NCBI GenBank assembly: GCA_947044405.1
Contig: CAMRHE010000011.1
Coordinates: 10,641,001 to 10,705,000 of the forward strand
DNA length: 64,000 nt
Direction: 5' to 3'
Source: Leptodactylus fallax
Taxonomy: Eukaryota; Chordata; Amphibia; Anura; Leptodactylidae
Part shown: piece by piece, positions 23,999-35,640 of the stretch
How positions within the stretch are numbered: position 1 is the stretch's first letter
How the letters are laid out: each line of letters begins with the position of its first letter
The notes under the pieces: model-generated
What the model was told of the DNA's origin: nothing
Database searches by the model: none
Seen by the model: only the letters and a program-made list of their open reading frames with translations
Translations under genes and position numbers: made by a program

Positions 23999-24354
23999 GT
24001 GGAGTTTGGAGTGTGAATGTTTGAGGTTGTGGACAGGTGTCTTTTATACTGATAACAATTTCAAACAGGTGCCATTACTACAGGTATTGAGTGGAGGGCA
24101 GAGGAGCCTCTTAAAGAAGAAGTTACAGGTCTGTGAGAGCCAGAAATCTTGCTTGACCAAATACTTATTTTCCACCATAATTTGCAAATAAATTCTTAAA
24201 AAATCAGACAATGTGATTTTCTAGATATGTTTTCTCATTTTGTCTCTCATAGTTGAGGTCTACCTATGATGTCAATTACAGGCCTCTCTCATCTTTTTAA
24301 ATGGGAGAACTTGCACAATTGGTGTCTGACTAAATACTTTTTTCCCCCACTGTA

Positions 24355-24630
24355 CCTCTTAGAATTAACGCCAAAAAGTTCAATCTTCGTCTCATCAGAC
24401 CAGAGAATCTTATTTCTCATAGTCTGGGAGTCATTCATGTGTTTTTTGGCAAACTCTATGCGGGCTTTCATATGTCTTGCACTGAGGAGAGGCTTCCTTC
24501 GGTCTACTGTGCCATAAAGCCCCGACTGGTGGAGGGCTGCAGTGATAGTTGACTTTGTGGAACTTTCTCCGATCTCCCTACTGCATCTCTGCAGCTCAGC
24601 CACAGTAATCTTTGGGTTGGACTTGATTAG
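24355..24630 (-). pseudogene. Tc1-like transposase fragment (third family), minus strand
   Basis: Encodes PKITVAELQRCSREIGESST, HQSGLYGTVDRRKPLLSARH and WSDETKIELFGVNSKR, that is, the end of the DNA-binding region through the first catalytic Asp. It is cut at a TA by the end of the Tc1 element at 21812-24352. The same segment is present in the opposite direction at 24930-25200. Confidence 0.88.
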
Positions 24631-24631
24631 G

Positions 24632-25265
24632 AAAGGCACACACCTGTCTATATAAGACCTCACAGCTCACAGTGCATTTCAGAGCAAATGAGAATCATGA
24701 GGTCAAAGGAACTACCCAAGGAGCTCAGAGACAGATTTGTGGCAAGGCACAGATCTGGCCAAGGTTACAAAAGAATTTCTGCAGCACTCAAGGTTCCTAA
24801 GAGCACAGTGGCCTCCATAATCCTTAAATGGAAGAAGTTTGGGACAACCAGAACTCTTCCTAGACCTGGCTGTCTAGCCAAACTGAGCAATTGTGGGAGA
24901 AGAGCCTTGGTGGGAGAAGTAAAGAAGAACCCAAAGATCACTGTGGCTGAGCTCCAGAGATGCAGTAGGGAAATGGGAGAAAGTTCCACAAAGTCAACTA
25001 TCACTGCAGCCCTCCACCAGTCGGGGCTTTATGGCAGAGTGGACCGAAGGAAGCCTCTCCTCAGTGCAAGACATATGAAAGCCCGCATAGAGTTTTCCAA
25101 AAAACACATGAAGGACTCCCAGACTATGAGAAATAAGATTCTCTGGTCTGATGAGATGAAGTTTGAACTTTTTGGCATTAATTCTAAGTGGTATGTGTGG
25201 AGAAAACCAGGCACTGCTCATTACCTGCCCAATACAATCCCAACAGTGAAACATGGTAGTGGCAG
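24632..25265 (+). pseudogene. Tc1-like transposase N-terminal half, plus strand
   Basis: Starts near 24688 (MRIMRSKELPKELRDRF) with a TATAAGACC-type leader just before. The frame is open to KHGSGSS at 25265 and includes the helix-turn-helix (KRISAALKVPKSTVASIIL), PKITVAELQRCSREMGESST and WSDEMKFELF (first Asp kept). It is then cut in the glycine-rich loop and joined to hAT-like copy B; the last in-frame codons up to 25317 come from copy B. The lost part held the second Asp and the Glu. Confidence 0.9.
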
Positions 25266-27324
25266 CTCCATAAAGGGATCGCAGGTAGGTGAGGATAACT
25301 TTTTTAAATTTATATAAATAGGCTGTTACCTGCTGGAGTATGCCGAGCAGGTAACGGCCTATTTATTTACCTACCCCCGCTTCTGCTTGTGGCCGCCCTC
25401 GCTTCCCATTCTGCTATGGGATGCCTGGACGCAGAAGGGGAAGGGGAAGTGACTGGGAGCAGGTGCGGTAAGTGAGGCCACGGGCCTCAAATACTACTAT
25501 TATTATACTCTGGGTTCTTTTCAGACCCCAGAGTATCAGAGATCCAGGGGAGGTGAGGGAACATAAAAACCATTGTTACTCACCTCCTGCAATCCGGTGT
25601 TAGTCCAAGCAGGCTTGGGCTCTCTGGTGACGTCATCAGGTCGCGTCGCTGGAGTGATCACATGACGTTTGTGCACGATTAAACAGGGCCGAAAGCTGCA
25701 GGGAGTGCACCGGTGTCCAGGAAAGGTAAGTAACACTGGTTTTTATGTTTGTCACCTCCCCTGGGTCTCCGATCATTATACTCTGGGGTCTGAAAAGACC
25801 CCAAAATATAATAATAGTTCATGGGTGGGCCACTATGGGGCATAATACCGTGTGCAGGGGCCACTATGGAGCATAATACCGTGTGCAGGGGTCACTATGG
25901 AGCATAATATCGTGTGCAGGGGCCACTAGGGAGCATAATACCGTGTGCAGGGGTTGCTGTTGAACATAATACCATGTGTAGGGGCCACTGCGGAGCATAA
26001 TACCGTGTTCAGGGGCCACTATGGAGCATAATACCGTGTGCAAGGGCCACTATGGAGCATAATACCGTGTGCACTGGCCACTATGGAACATAATACCGTG
26101 TGCATGGACCGCTGCGGGCCATAATACCGTGTGCCGGGGCCGCTGCGGGCCGTAATACTGTGTACAGGAGCTGCTGTTGAACATTATAGTGTGTGTAAAT
26201 GGGGCAGTATAAACAGGGGCTATGGCGTCTGTTTGTATCCAACGCTGTCTGTTTATAGTGACCGTGTGATGTAATTACAGCCTTGTCACATAGACATGTA
26301 TAGGATGAGGCTGTAGTTACATTACATGGCCACTATGAGATGAATGACACTGTGTAAACAGAGAAGTGGTCACGGCGCTTACACAAGTACCATTCAAACA
26401 GCTGATCAGTAGGGGTCCTGGGTTTTTGAGCCCCACTGATTAGTTTATTAATGACCTGGAAAACCTTTTAATTAGGTAACACCCGGAGCATTATTAATAA
26501 GGGGCACTATTTATACAGGGTACACATGGACATTATTAATATAAAGATGCACTTGGGAGTATTATTCATTATGGGGGATTATATCAAATATTTTATAATT
26601 GGGGGTAGCAGCACGATGGGTGTGCAGGTGAGGACAATGTGGGTCAGGTGCCTGGAAAAGTGAGGAGCCAAAGATGTTTGTGTTGCAAACTTTACAGAGA
26701 CAAGTTCCAGCTGTGAAGAAGTGGTCATGGCGGTCCAGAGGAAAGAGAATGGAAATGTGAAGGATTAGTCGGAGACGTCACCTGTAAGTCACAAAATGTT
26801 ACTGCAGTGTATTCACATAAATGATAGAGGATAAATTCCTGATTGATGGGGTTATGTCTGCTGAGACTCCCACTGAGCCTGAGAATTGTTTTTTTTTTTC
26901 CCCCACTGGGTGGGAATTCAGCCAGACCACAGCCATACATAGGTGTGTCACTTGGTGGATGGACAAACCCGTGTGGCTCTCATTCACTTCAATGGGAGTG
27001 CCAAAGATAGCCGAAGTACAGTACTCAGCTATCTGCAGCGCTCCTATTATAGAGAATGGGGGACATGTGGGCTCTTCCATCCACCAAGCAGAATATGTGT
27101 GAAGTTATTGTCATTGTTAATGCCATGTTGCTGATCTGATACTGAAGTAATGCAGTAAGAAGAATTCTTAAAAACTGTTGTATAACTTTGTGTATTGTGT
27201 ATACTGTGCAACGATAACAGTATGTGAAGCTAGTAGCATGGAAACTCTATTTTTTTTTTGGGGGGGGGGGGGGGCGTCTTTCTATAGTCCGCCTCAGGCA
27301 GCAAAGAGGCTAGGTTCACCACTG
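25266..27324. mobile_element. hAT-like minisatellite element, copy B (5' truncated)
   Basis: Its right end reads GAGGCTAGGTTCACCACTG (ending 27324), complement CAGTGGTGAACC, shared with copies C and D. In order it contains the TTACC...GGTAA inverted repeat, two hairpin modules (25500-25535 and 25774-25815), the minisatellite, a TTATTAATAAGGGGCACTAT block, a conserved block starting GGAGCCAAAGATGTTTGTGT (26667), and a poly-G run near the end. The opposite end is missing at the join with a Tc1 fragment. No transposase was found. Confidence 0.72.
25825..26165. repeat. 31-bp minisatellite in hAT-like copy B
   Basis: About 11 degenerate units of GGGGCCACTATGGAGCATAA plus TACCGTGTGCA. Confidence 0.9.
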
Positions 27325-27329
27325 GCAAG

Positions 27330-28390
27330 GACACGGCAGCATTGCCTTGATCAGAGATGACTCTGATCATGGTCATTTAACCGCCAAGATGTCGTGATCA
27401 AATATGACCATGGCATCTGAGTGGTTACTTTCACTATCTCCCTATTAGAATCGATAATGAGATGGCCCCCTGTGGCGCGATCGCAGGAGCCGTCCCGTTA
27501 CCATTGCAGCCGTGAGCATTCTGAAGGCTCTCAGCACTGCCATAGTATTGTAACTACTGAAGCCTGCCTGCCTGCCTGGGGGTTAAAAAAAAAAAAAAAA
27601 AAAAAAAGTTTTTAAAAAATTTAAAAAAGTTTAAATAACCCCCCCTTTCCCTAGATCACATATAAATGTAAACAAATAAAAGTAAACATAAACACATTAG
27701 GCATCACTAAGTCAAAAAATGCCCAAACTATTAAAATACAACATTTGTCCCACACACTAAACGCCATAGCAGGAAAAAAAATCAAAATGGCTGATTTGGC
27801 GTTTTTACGCTGATTTGCCTCCCTAAAAATTTTTTTATAAAAAGTGATAAAAACATCATACATTCCCCAACATCGTGTCAATAAAAAACTACATATTGTC
27901 CCGCAAAAAAAGACACCTTACACAACTCCATACACTGAAATATAAAAAAGTTGCAGGTGTCAGAATATGGTGATTCAAAGATATTTTTTTTTCTTCAAAA
28001 TTTAGATTTTTTATAAAGTTATTAAAACATTAAAAAAACTATATAAATTTGGTATCACCGTGATCGTACTGACCTGAAGAATAAAGCTAACATAGCATTT
28101 TTACTGCAGAGTGGAAGCCATAAAAACAAAACCCATAAGAAAATGGCTTTACTGCATTTTTTCTCAATTCCACCTCATTATGAATTTTTTCCCCGCTTTC
28201 CAGTACATTGTACAGAATAATAAATGGTACCATTTTGAATTACAACTTGTCACACAAAAATCAAGCCCTCATTTGACTACGTAAACAAAAAAATGAGAAA
28301 GTTATGGCTTTTGGAATGCAAGGAGTAAAAAACCAAAACGCAAAAATGAAAAATGTCTTTTTGCTCAATAAAATGGAATCTGATCACTGT
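27330..28390. repeat. Anuran-type non-autonomous repeat, AT-rich half
   Basis: GC-richer start (CGCGATCGCAGGAGCCGTCC around 27477), a poly-A run, then phrases TTGGTATCACCGTGATCGTA and TCAAGCCCTCATTTGACTAC. These recur, diverged, at 57110-57720. I know this pattern as a very abundant anuran repeat but cannot name its superfamily. It has no coding capacity. Confidence 0.55.
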
Positions 28391-30420
28391 ATACAGAATA
28401 TGGGAGAGAGGAGGGCATTTGAGTAACACATCAGAATGTCTTGTTTACATAAATATATAATGCTAAACTATTACAAGTGGGATAAAATGTAATACATTAA
28501 TTCCACAACAATGTTTCTGGCATTACTGAATAATATTTTAGATAAGCAGGGATAAATATGTATAATTCGGATAAATGCTTTTGAAGAACATTTTAAGCAG
28601 GAAAATTCACCATGTGCAATCACATCATAAGCAGAAAGATTACATTTAATTATATATTCATTTGAAAGAGTTATCATGTAAGCCACATTGCATAACAAAA
28701 AATAGTAGACAAAATATTCTAAACTGCTTTTGATGTAATGATATTCCGAAACATTTTCTGTTATGCTATCTTGTCCTCATTTACATTTATTTAATAAGGC
28801 AAAGGCAATTCTTTCCCTACTTGTCAGCTATCTAGTGTTATGGAGAACAAAAGAAGGGAAACATGTGGCAGGGTGATTAATGATCACGATTAACTTCCTG
28901 CAGATTGTGGTTTTATGCCCCTGTGATTCTCCTGTCATTATCCAGACCAGGAAACAGCATTTCTTCAGATAGACATGCAGTGTTATAACACAAATCTTTA
29001 AGCTTATTATTATTTCATTAAGAAGTGTATACCATAAAGTATTGTAATTGCAAGGCATGCAACAGTTCAAGAGATTGATTTTGGATTGTAAGTATTGTAT
29101 GAAGTGGCTGTACAGTACAGTATATCATATATAATGTGTTGCTTTCCTAATGCTTACAAGCTAAATCATTCCATAACTCTTCGTAAATTTGACATGAATT
29201 TAATAGTTAACAAACATCAGTATAATACAGATACATTTTACCCATTAATATCTTTCAGTTTTGTGAACATTTCAGTATGCCGTAAGCAATTTGCTAGCAG
29301 AATTTGTATTGCATTAAAATCTTTTAGGACAGTAAGCCTACATTCACATGAGCATTGTAAAAAAATGCCATTAAAAACATTCCAAATGGTCCATTCTTCA
29401 CAGACTTTTGGCATCCTTTTAGGACACATTTTTTTAAGGATCCCTCATGGATTTCAGTATATTGAGAGATCCATGAAAGATAAGACATGATCTTTTTTTG
29501 ATGGTCTATTAGAATGAGCTATCAAAAAATGGACATGTGAACAGAAACACTGAAATCAATGGAGGTTATTTATTAACTGTGTTTTTTTTATCTGCAATTT
29601 TCGCAGTTGCACCTCCCCCCCCTTTCCTTTTCCATAGTTCCTTTTTAATATTTGAGCACAAAATTTAAGCTACAATTTTTTTGGCCATGTGCACTTATAT
29701 CACATGAAATTGTTATTCCAATGCTGTGTGATATGACAGGCATTTTTACGCTCCCCATGTACTGGGGTGCATTTGTGTCTCCTTTGCACCTTTATAAATA
29801 GGTGCAAGTTATAAATAAAAAGAAAAGAACCTCCACTTTGGCCAAAAAGCAAAAGTGATGAAGGAAGAAAAACATCTCCAAAAAAGGCACAATTAACACC
29901 AAATAAAGGCGCAAGTTGTTTAATAAATATGCCACTACATGTTCTAAGAACAGCCATGTGACAGCCACAATAAAATGTCCGTCTCACAGCCACTTTGACC
30001 TTTGTGTAAATATAGCTTAAACTGAACTGATCATTTGTTCTATTTTGTGTTTAGTAAATCACGCAATAAAAATATTTTCCATCATGACATTTTTAGGTAC
30101 AAGTGCTAGTTAATTTCATAGTATATCTCGATAGCTGCCAGAGTTTTTCTGAGCTAAGTTCCATTAGGTGAATTTTGCAGAATATTTATGATGCAATTGC
30201 ACCTTTTTTTTGTAAATTAGATGCACAGAATAATGAGGGCATGCCAAAAACAGTGCAAAAAAATTGTGAGACAAACTGAGGTCTGATCCCTATAATTTAC
30301 GTGACAGATTTTGTTGCAGACAATTTTGTGGCTAAAAATTGGCTCCATTCCTCTGAATTAGGTTGTTTTGGCAGTAAGCACACTGGTGCAGATTTATTAA
30401 GGCAATGTTCACACTACTAT
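28391..30420. other. AT-rich DNA, no gene recognised
   Basis: Frames up to 131 codons (29095-29490) show no motif, no splice-like context and no similarity to known families by eye. No clear repeat edges. Confidence 0.45.
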
Positions 30421-30425
30421 AGTTA

Positions 30426-31700
30426 GGGGGCGTTCACACTACCATTGGTGACCGTCAATAGTATCCGTTGCTATTGTCTGTTACAAGATTTTAGCATCGG
30501 ACACTAGCTGAACCGTCAGAAATCCGTTAAAATTTCCATTCATTTCAATGGGTTTTTATATTGTATCCGTTAGTGTCCGTTATGAAGGTGTCCGTTAAAA
30601 AAAACAAAACGGACACCTATCATAACGGATACTAACTTATGTTAATGTGTCTGTTTTTTTTAACTGATCCAATTAATGGTTCAGTTAAATAAACGGACAC
30701 ATTAGCATCAGTTAGTGTCCTTCAGCATCAGTTAGTGTCCGTTTTGTTTTTTTTTGTTTGTTTCTCCTGTCTGAGCATGCTCAGGAAAAAAACGGACATA
30801 AAATAACGGAAGTAACTGATGGACACTTTCATAACGGACTCCAACAGTAGTGTGAACCCTGCTTTACTGTCCGATATAAGTCCATTACCCATAGACTTCA
30901 ATGTTAAAAAAATAACGGACACTTGCTGTCCATCAAGAATCCGTTTTTTTTTTCAAACGGACAAAAAGTCCTACATGTACATACACACACATTTGAAATA
31001 CAGTGTTGATACTCACCAAAGGGTCACTGTCAAGCGCTCCTCTGGTGTAACGCTTCTCCTCAAGTGGGTGTCCTGCCTCTGGAGTCTTGTTGACAGCTGC
31101 CGAAGAAGTTCATCAAAGCTGGGAATGGACATACGCAGATAATTGTGGAACTTCTCAGGATGTTGTCGCAGTTCTCCATACAGGCTTCAATACACTCCCC
31201 TTGTCATGCAGGCGGATGTAATGGGATGGACCCAGAATCGTCGCCTTTGACGCCGCCTCTTCCTTTTCCACTTTGCCCTCAGCCTGATCACCTCTAGATC
31301 AAAAAAAAGAGATGGTGGAATCATTTTCAAAAAAATGACAGTAGCACCACAAGAAGAGCTGGAACACAGGAACGATACTCTCCTCTCCAAAGCTGGCTCA
31401 AGACTGAATTGTCAGCTCTTCTTCCTACTTTTTATTCTATCTGTTGTCATTCTGTGTTTATGGCAACCTATTAAGCAAAAAAAACGGACTAGAAATTAAC
31501 GGACACAAATGGACACAAACGGATGGTTTACTATCAGTTTTTTATGTATTTTTAACGGATTGAGTTTAACAGATCCGTTAAAAAAACGGACACGTAGGTA
31601 TCATTTACAGTCCGTTTGTGTCCGTTATTGTAGGTGTTCGTTATTTTTTTTTTAACGGACACCTTCATAACGGATTTCCAACGGTAGTGTGAACCCTACC
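30426..31700 (-). mobile_element. PIF/Harbinger element, internally deleted
   Basis: Left end GGGGGCGTTCACACTACC preceded by TTA (30423-30425); right end GGTAGTGTGAACCCTACC followed by TTA (31701-31703). A 3-bp TTA duplication is typical of Harbinger. The flanks inside both ends are packed with dozens of GTCCGTT/AACGGAC repeats. The middle holds one exon-like piece of transposase on the minus strand. Confidence 0.75.
31017..31390 (-). pseudogene. Harbinger (HARBI1-like) transposase exon remnant
   Basis: The minus strand reads a basic stretch RKRRRQRRRFWVHPI, then (after one in-frame TGA at 31187-31189) YGELRQHPEKFHNYLRMSIP, SFDELLRQLSTRL, QDTHLRRSVTPEERLTVTL. This is the conserved N-terminal part of Harbinger nucleases (WVHP...F..YFRMS...F..LL...PEERL..TLR). 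The frame stops exactly at a consensus splice donor GTGAGT (31011-31016). The catalytic DDE domain is absent. One stop plus loss of later exons makes it non-functional. Confidence 0.82.
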
Positions 31701-31703
31701 TTA

Positions 31704-31870
31704 GTGTCCTTTGTTAGCATTCGTCAGAAAATGTTAACAACGGACACAAACTGATTAAACAAAAATCTATAAAAAAATCTCATTTATTTCAAGGGGATTT
31801 GTTCCATTGTCCACTAGTGTCTGTTTTTATCAAATCTATCACAGGTCCATTATATAGGCAGAGATAATAA
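31704..31870. repeat. Extra GTCCGTT-type subterminal repeat piece
   Basis: After the TTA duplication, diverged copies of the same CGGACACAAAC-type words continue, suggesting a second, older element of the family next to the first. Confidence 0.45.
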
Positions 31871-31918
31871 TGCCAGGTGCAGAACTTTTTGCTCCATTTT
31901 AAAGAGAACTTTTCACTT

Positions 31919-32484
31919 CCTCATGTATATGCTGTTTTACATACCGCTAGAAAGCCGACAGCGCGCTGAATTCAGCACACTGCTGGCTTTCCCGGTATGT
32001 GCCCTGGGGCTGGTGATATCGGGAGTCGTAGTTTCACGGATCACCATCAGAAGGGCATTCCTGACAGTCTAGCTGGGCTGTTAGGAACGCCCTCCCTAAC
32101 AGTACTCGTCCATAGACTTGTACTAGGGGGGCGTTCCTAACAGCTCAGCGTCATCGCTGGGCTGTAAGGAACGCCCCCTCTGACAGTACAGCACTATGGA
32201 CAAGTACAGAGAGAAGGGGCGTTTCTTACAGCTCAACGATGATGCTGAGCTATGAGGAACGCCCCCCCCCCCTTCCCAGTACAGTGCTATGGAGGAATAC
32301 GGTCAGGGAGGGCGTTCCTCACAGCGCACCTAGACTGTCAGGAATGCCCTGCTGACGGTGAACGGTGAAACTACGACCGCCGATATCTCCAGCCCCGGGG
32401 CATACACCGGGAAAGCCGGCAGTGCGCTGAATTCAGTGCGCTGTCAGTTTTCTAGCGGTATGTAAAACAGCATATACATGTGTC
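31919..32484. mobile_element. Foldback (palindromic) element
   Basis: Two long arms pair: ATGCTGTTTTACATACCGCT at about 31929 and AGCGGTATGTAAAACAGCAT ending at about 32474. The arms run inward about 125 bases with few mismatches, through GCGCTGAATTCAGC and GATATC. The centre holds repeated, themselves alternating-orientation, GGGCGTTCCT(A/C)ACAGC phrases. No coding sequence. It resembles a foldback-type MITE. Confidence 0.8.
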
Positions 32485-32559
32485 ATCAAAACCAAAACTG
32501 GGTTCAAAATTCTGATTGTCAAGCGGTGCCAAATTATTTATAATCCATATGGATATATA

Positions 32560-34153
32560 CAGTGAGGAAAAAAAAGTATTTAGTCAGCCACCAATTGTGA
32601 AAGTTCTCAAACTTAAAAAGATGAGAGAGGCCTGTAATTGACATCATAGGTAGACCTCAACTATGAGAGACAAAATGAGAAAACAAATCCAGAAAATAAC
32701 ATTGTCTGATTTTTTAAGAATTTATTTGCAAATGATGGTGGAAAATAAGTATTTGGTCACCTACAAACAAGCAAGATTTCTGGCTCTCACAGACCTGTAA
32801 CTTCTTCTTTAAGAGGCTCCTCTGTCCTGCACTCATTACCTGTATTAATGGCACCTGTTTGAAATTGTTATCAGTATAAAAGACACCTGTCCACAACCTC
32901 AAACAGTCACACTCCAAACTCCACTATGGTGAAGACCAAAGAGCTGTGGAAGGACACCAGAAACAAAATTGTAGACCTGCACCAGGCTGGGAAGACTGAA
33001 TCTGCAACAGGCAAGCAGCTTGGTGTGAAGAAATCAACTGTGGGAGCAATAATTAGAAAATGGAAGACATACAAGACCACTGATAATCTCCCTCGATCAG
33101 GGACTCCACGCAAGATCTCACCCCGTGGGGCAAAATGATCACAAGAACGGTGAGCAAAAATCCCAGAACCACACGGGGGACCTAGTGAATGACCTGCAGA
33201 AAGCTGGGACTAACGTAACAAAGGCACCGTCAGTAACACACTACGCTGCCAGGGACTGAGATCCTGCAGTGCCAGACGTGTCCCGCCTGGTCAAGCCAGT
33301 ACCTATCCGGGCCCGGAGTTTGCTAGAGAGCATTTGGATGTTCCAGAAGAGTATTGGGAGAATGTCATATGGTCAGATGAAACCAAAGTTGAACTGTTTG
33401 GAAGAAACACAACTCTTCGTGTTTGGAGGAGAGTGAATGCTGAGTTGCATACAAAGAACACCATACCTAGTGTGAAGCATGGGGGTGACAACATCATGCT
33501 TTGGGGCTGTTTCTCTGCGAAGGGATCAGGACAACTGATCCGTGTACATGAAAAAATGAATGAAGCCATGTATCATGAGATTTTGAGTGCAAACCTCCTT
33601 CTATCAGCAAGGGCACTGAAGATGAACATGGCTGGGTCTTTCAGCATGACAATGGTCCCAAGCACACTGCCACAGCGACGAAGGGGGGGGTTGGGAGGGG
33701 GAATACAGGTAATGGAGTGGCCAGGCCAGCTCCAGTTCTCAACCCCATAGATAACCTTTGGAGGGAATTGAAAGTCCGTGTTGCCCAGCGACAGCCCAAA
33801 ACATCACTGCCTAGAGGAGAGCTGTATGGAGGAATGGGCCAACATACCAGCAACAGAGTGTGCCAACCTTGTGAAGACTTACAGAAAACATTTAGGACCT
33901 CTGTCATTGCCAACAAAGGATATGTAACAAAGTATAGAGATGAACTTTTGTTATTGACCAAATACTTATTTTCCACCATAATTTGCAAATAAATTCTTTA
34001 AAAATCAGACAATGTGATTTTCTGGATTTGTTTTCTCATTTTGTCTCTCATAGTTGAGGTCTACCTATGATGTCAATTACAGGCCTCTCTCATCTTTTTA
34101 AGTGGGAGAACTTGCACAATTGGTGGCTGACTAAATACTTTTTTTCCCCACTG
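32560..34153 (+). mobile_element. Full-length Tc1/mariner element
   Basis: Starts CAGTGAGGAAAAAAAAGTAT after TA (32558-32559) and ends CCCCACTG before TA (34154-34155). Same family as 9506 and 21812, here in plus orientation and not interrupted, 1594 bp. It landed at the edge of the Penelope-like sequence that follows. Confidence 0.93.
32926..33935 (+). pseudogene. Tc1-like transposase, frameshifted
   Basis: Starts [20 protein letters not shown] and is open to 33138 (helix-turn-helix with [16 protein letters not shown]), then shifts. A second frame from 33334 holds WSDETKVELFGRNT (first Asp) and KHGGDNIMLWGCF. A third, from about 33740, holds [14 protein letters not shown] and ends GYVTKY at about 33935. 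The region of the second Asp is shifted. The third catalytic residue reads Asp in place of Glu. A poly-G run at 33684 marks one indel. Confidence 0.9.
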
Positions 34154-34155
34154 TA

Positions 34156-35640
34156 TATGTTTGAGTGGTGTTTGTTTACCTGCTCTCTCAAACACATAAT
34201 TGTCCGCCCCACGTTCTGTAGCCCGCAAAGACATTCCAGTACATAAATGATAAAGGATGAGGAACAATATAAATGTATTTTGTTTTGAAAAGTTTACCCC
34301 TTGGACCGACTTATAATTTCGGTGGTGTGGTGTTTTATACAGAGGCAACACTTGCATCTAATGTGCCCACATCTGAAACTTTCCCTAAAGGTATAAAGAG
34401 TTGTCGTTACCTGGGTTCTTTTTCTTTTCAGTGTGCTGGGAGCTAGGATGTTTATTAGAGTTCTAGCCCTTCTATATGTTATTCCTGGCACTTTCGGGAG
34501 TACTGTTTTGAGATGTTGGTCATTGAGAAGGATAGGCCAATGTTTGCAGAGAATAGAGCATATCTCCCTGTGAGCTCCATTGTATGTAGTTAGAAAGTTG
34601 TGTTTGTATGTTTTGTTTATATTTTTGGGTTTGGATACAAAGCAGTCAGCCTGGGTGAGACGATTAGCTCTAGCTGTTTCTATTATTTGATGGAGGTAAT
34701 TTTTTTCTTTGAATCTACCTTACAATATTTTGCTTTGTTTCTGTAAATCGGTATCCCTGGTACAGTTCCTACTGATCCTCTTAAATTGTCCAAACGGGAC
34801 ATTTTGCTTCCATTTCCGGTAGTGGAGACTTTGGAAGTCTAGGAGGCTATTGCAATATGCTTTCTTGAAGTAGTTTTTGGTGAGGATCTGGTGATCTGCC
34901 CCATCAAGCTCAAGTCCAGGTATTTTATCACATTCTTATCAGAGAAAGTTAGTCCCAAATTGTTGTTGTTGAGGTACATTGTAAAGTCCTCAAATGTTTT
35001 GGGTGATCCCTTTCAAATAAATAAAAGGTCATCTATATATCATTTATAATAGACAATGTTGTCAAACCAAGAGTGGTTATTGTATATAAGGTGTTCCTCA
35101 AAGCTACCCATATACAGATTGGCATAGCTAGGGGCAAATCTGGTCCCAATAGATGTGCCATGTGTCTGTATGTAGGTCTTCTGTTCAAAGCCGAAAACAA
35201 CATGTTCCAGGATGAACTAAAAGGCTGGTAGAGTCTTGTAGATATCAGGGAAATTTAATAACCAATTTTTGCAGATGTATGTCTATATATTAGGATAGAT
35301 TTCTGATGATTGCATTCATGTATGAATTAATTGGTCTGCCAGGGGATTAGTTAGGTCTTTATGGATTTTTGGAAGGTGATAGAAAAAGCTGGTGTTGAGT
35401 TTTTGATTGTGAAGAACCCCTTCTCTTTTCTTGTAGGTATAACGAGAGTAACACCCTCTTGGATGAGGTTAGAATATTCCTGTAAATGTTGGTTAGTGGG
35501 ATCTTCATATAATACAGTATAGTATTGTCTGATAAGATGTTCACTGCTTCTTGAGGATAGGATTCAGAACAAGCTGACCTCAAATCAGAGGTGTAGTCTA
35601 TTGGAAGGCAGATAGAGTCCCTGGAGGGAGCTTACATTGA
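34156..35640 (-). pseudogene. Penelope-like element: RT and GIY-YIG endonuclease remnants
   Basis: On the minus strand, from 35530 downward: a LPKIHKDLTNPL motif, then GTRFAPSYANLYMGSFEEHL, YIDDLLF (catalytic Asp pair kept, 35029-35040), NNNNLGLTFSDKN, and a CGHIRCKCCLC cysteine stretch. Near the end, IYVLECLCGLQNVGRT followed by LREQVNKHHSNI matches the GIY-YIG nuclease that marks Penelope elements. Stops flank YIDD (two TGA codons) and the parts lie in different frames, so it is an old dead copy. Such elements prime reverse transcription from a cut made by the GIY-YIG nuclease. Confidence 0.82.

Larger units (their letters stand above)
21812..24352 (-). mobile_element. Full-length Tc1/mariner element interrupted by a solo LTR
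   Basis: Starts CAGTGGGGAAAAAAAGTATT after TA (21810-21811) and ends CCCCCACTG before TA (24353-24354); inverted repeats are about 200 bases. It belongs to the same family as 9506-10563 and 32560-34153. The length of 2541 bp is explained by a 957-bp LTR at 22222-23178. Its left neighbour is another Tc1 element, its right neighbour a piece of a third Tc1 transposase cut at an internal TA. Confidence 0.93.

Noticed and set aside
26821..27102. 93-codon frame shared by hAT-like copies B and C
   Set aside because: The frame is not kept between copies (B and C differ by indels in the same stretch), so it is not evidence for a protein.
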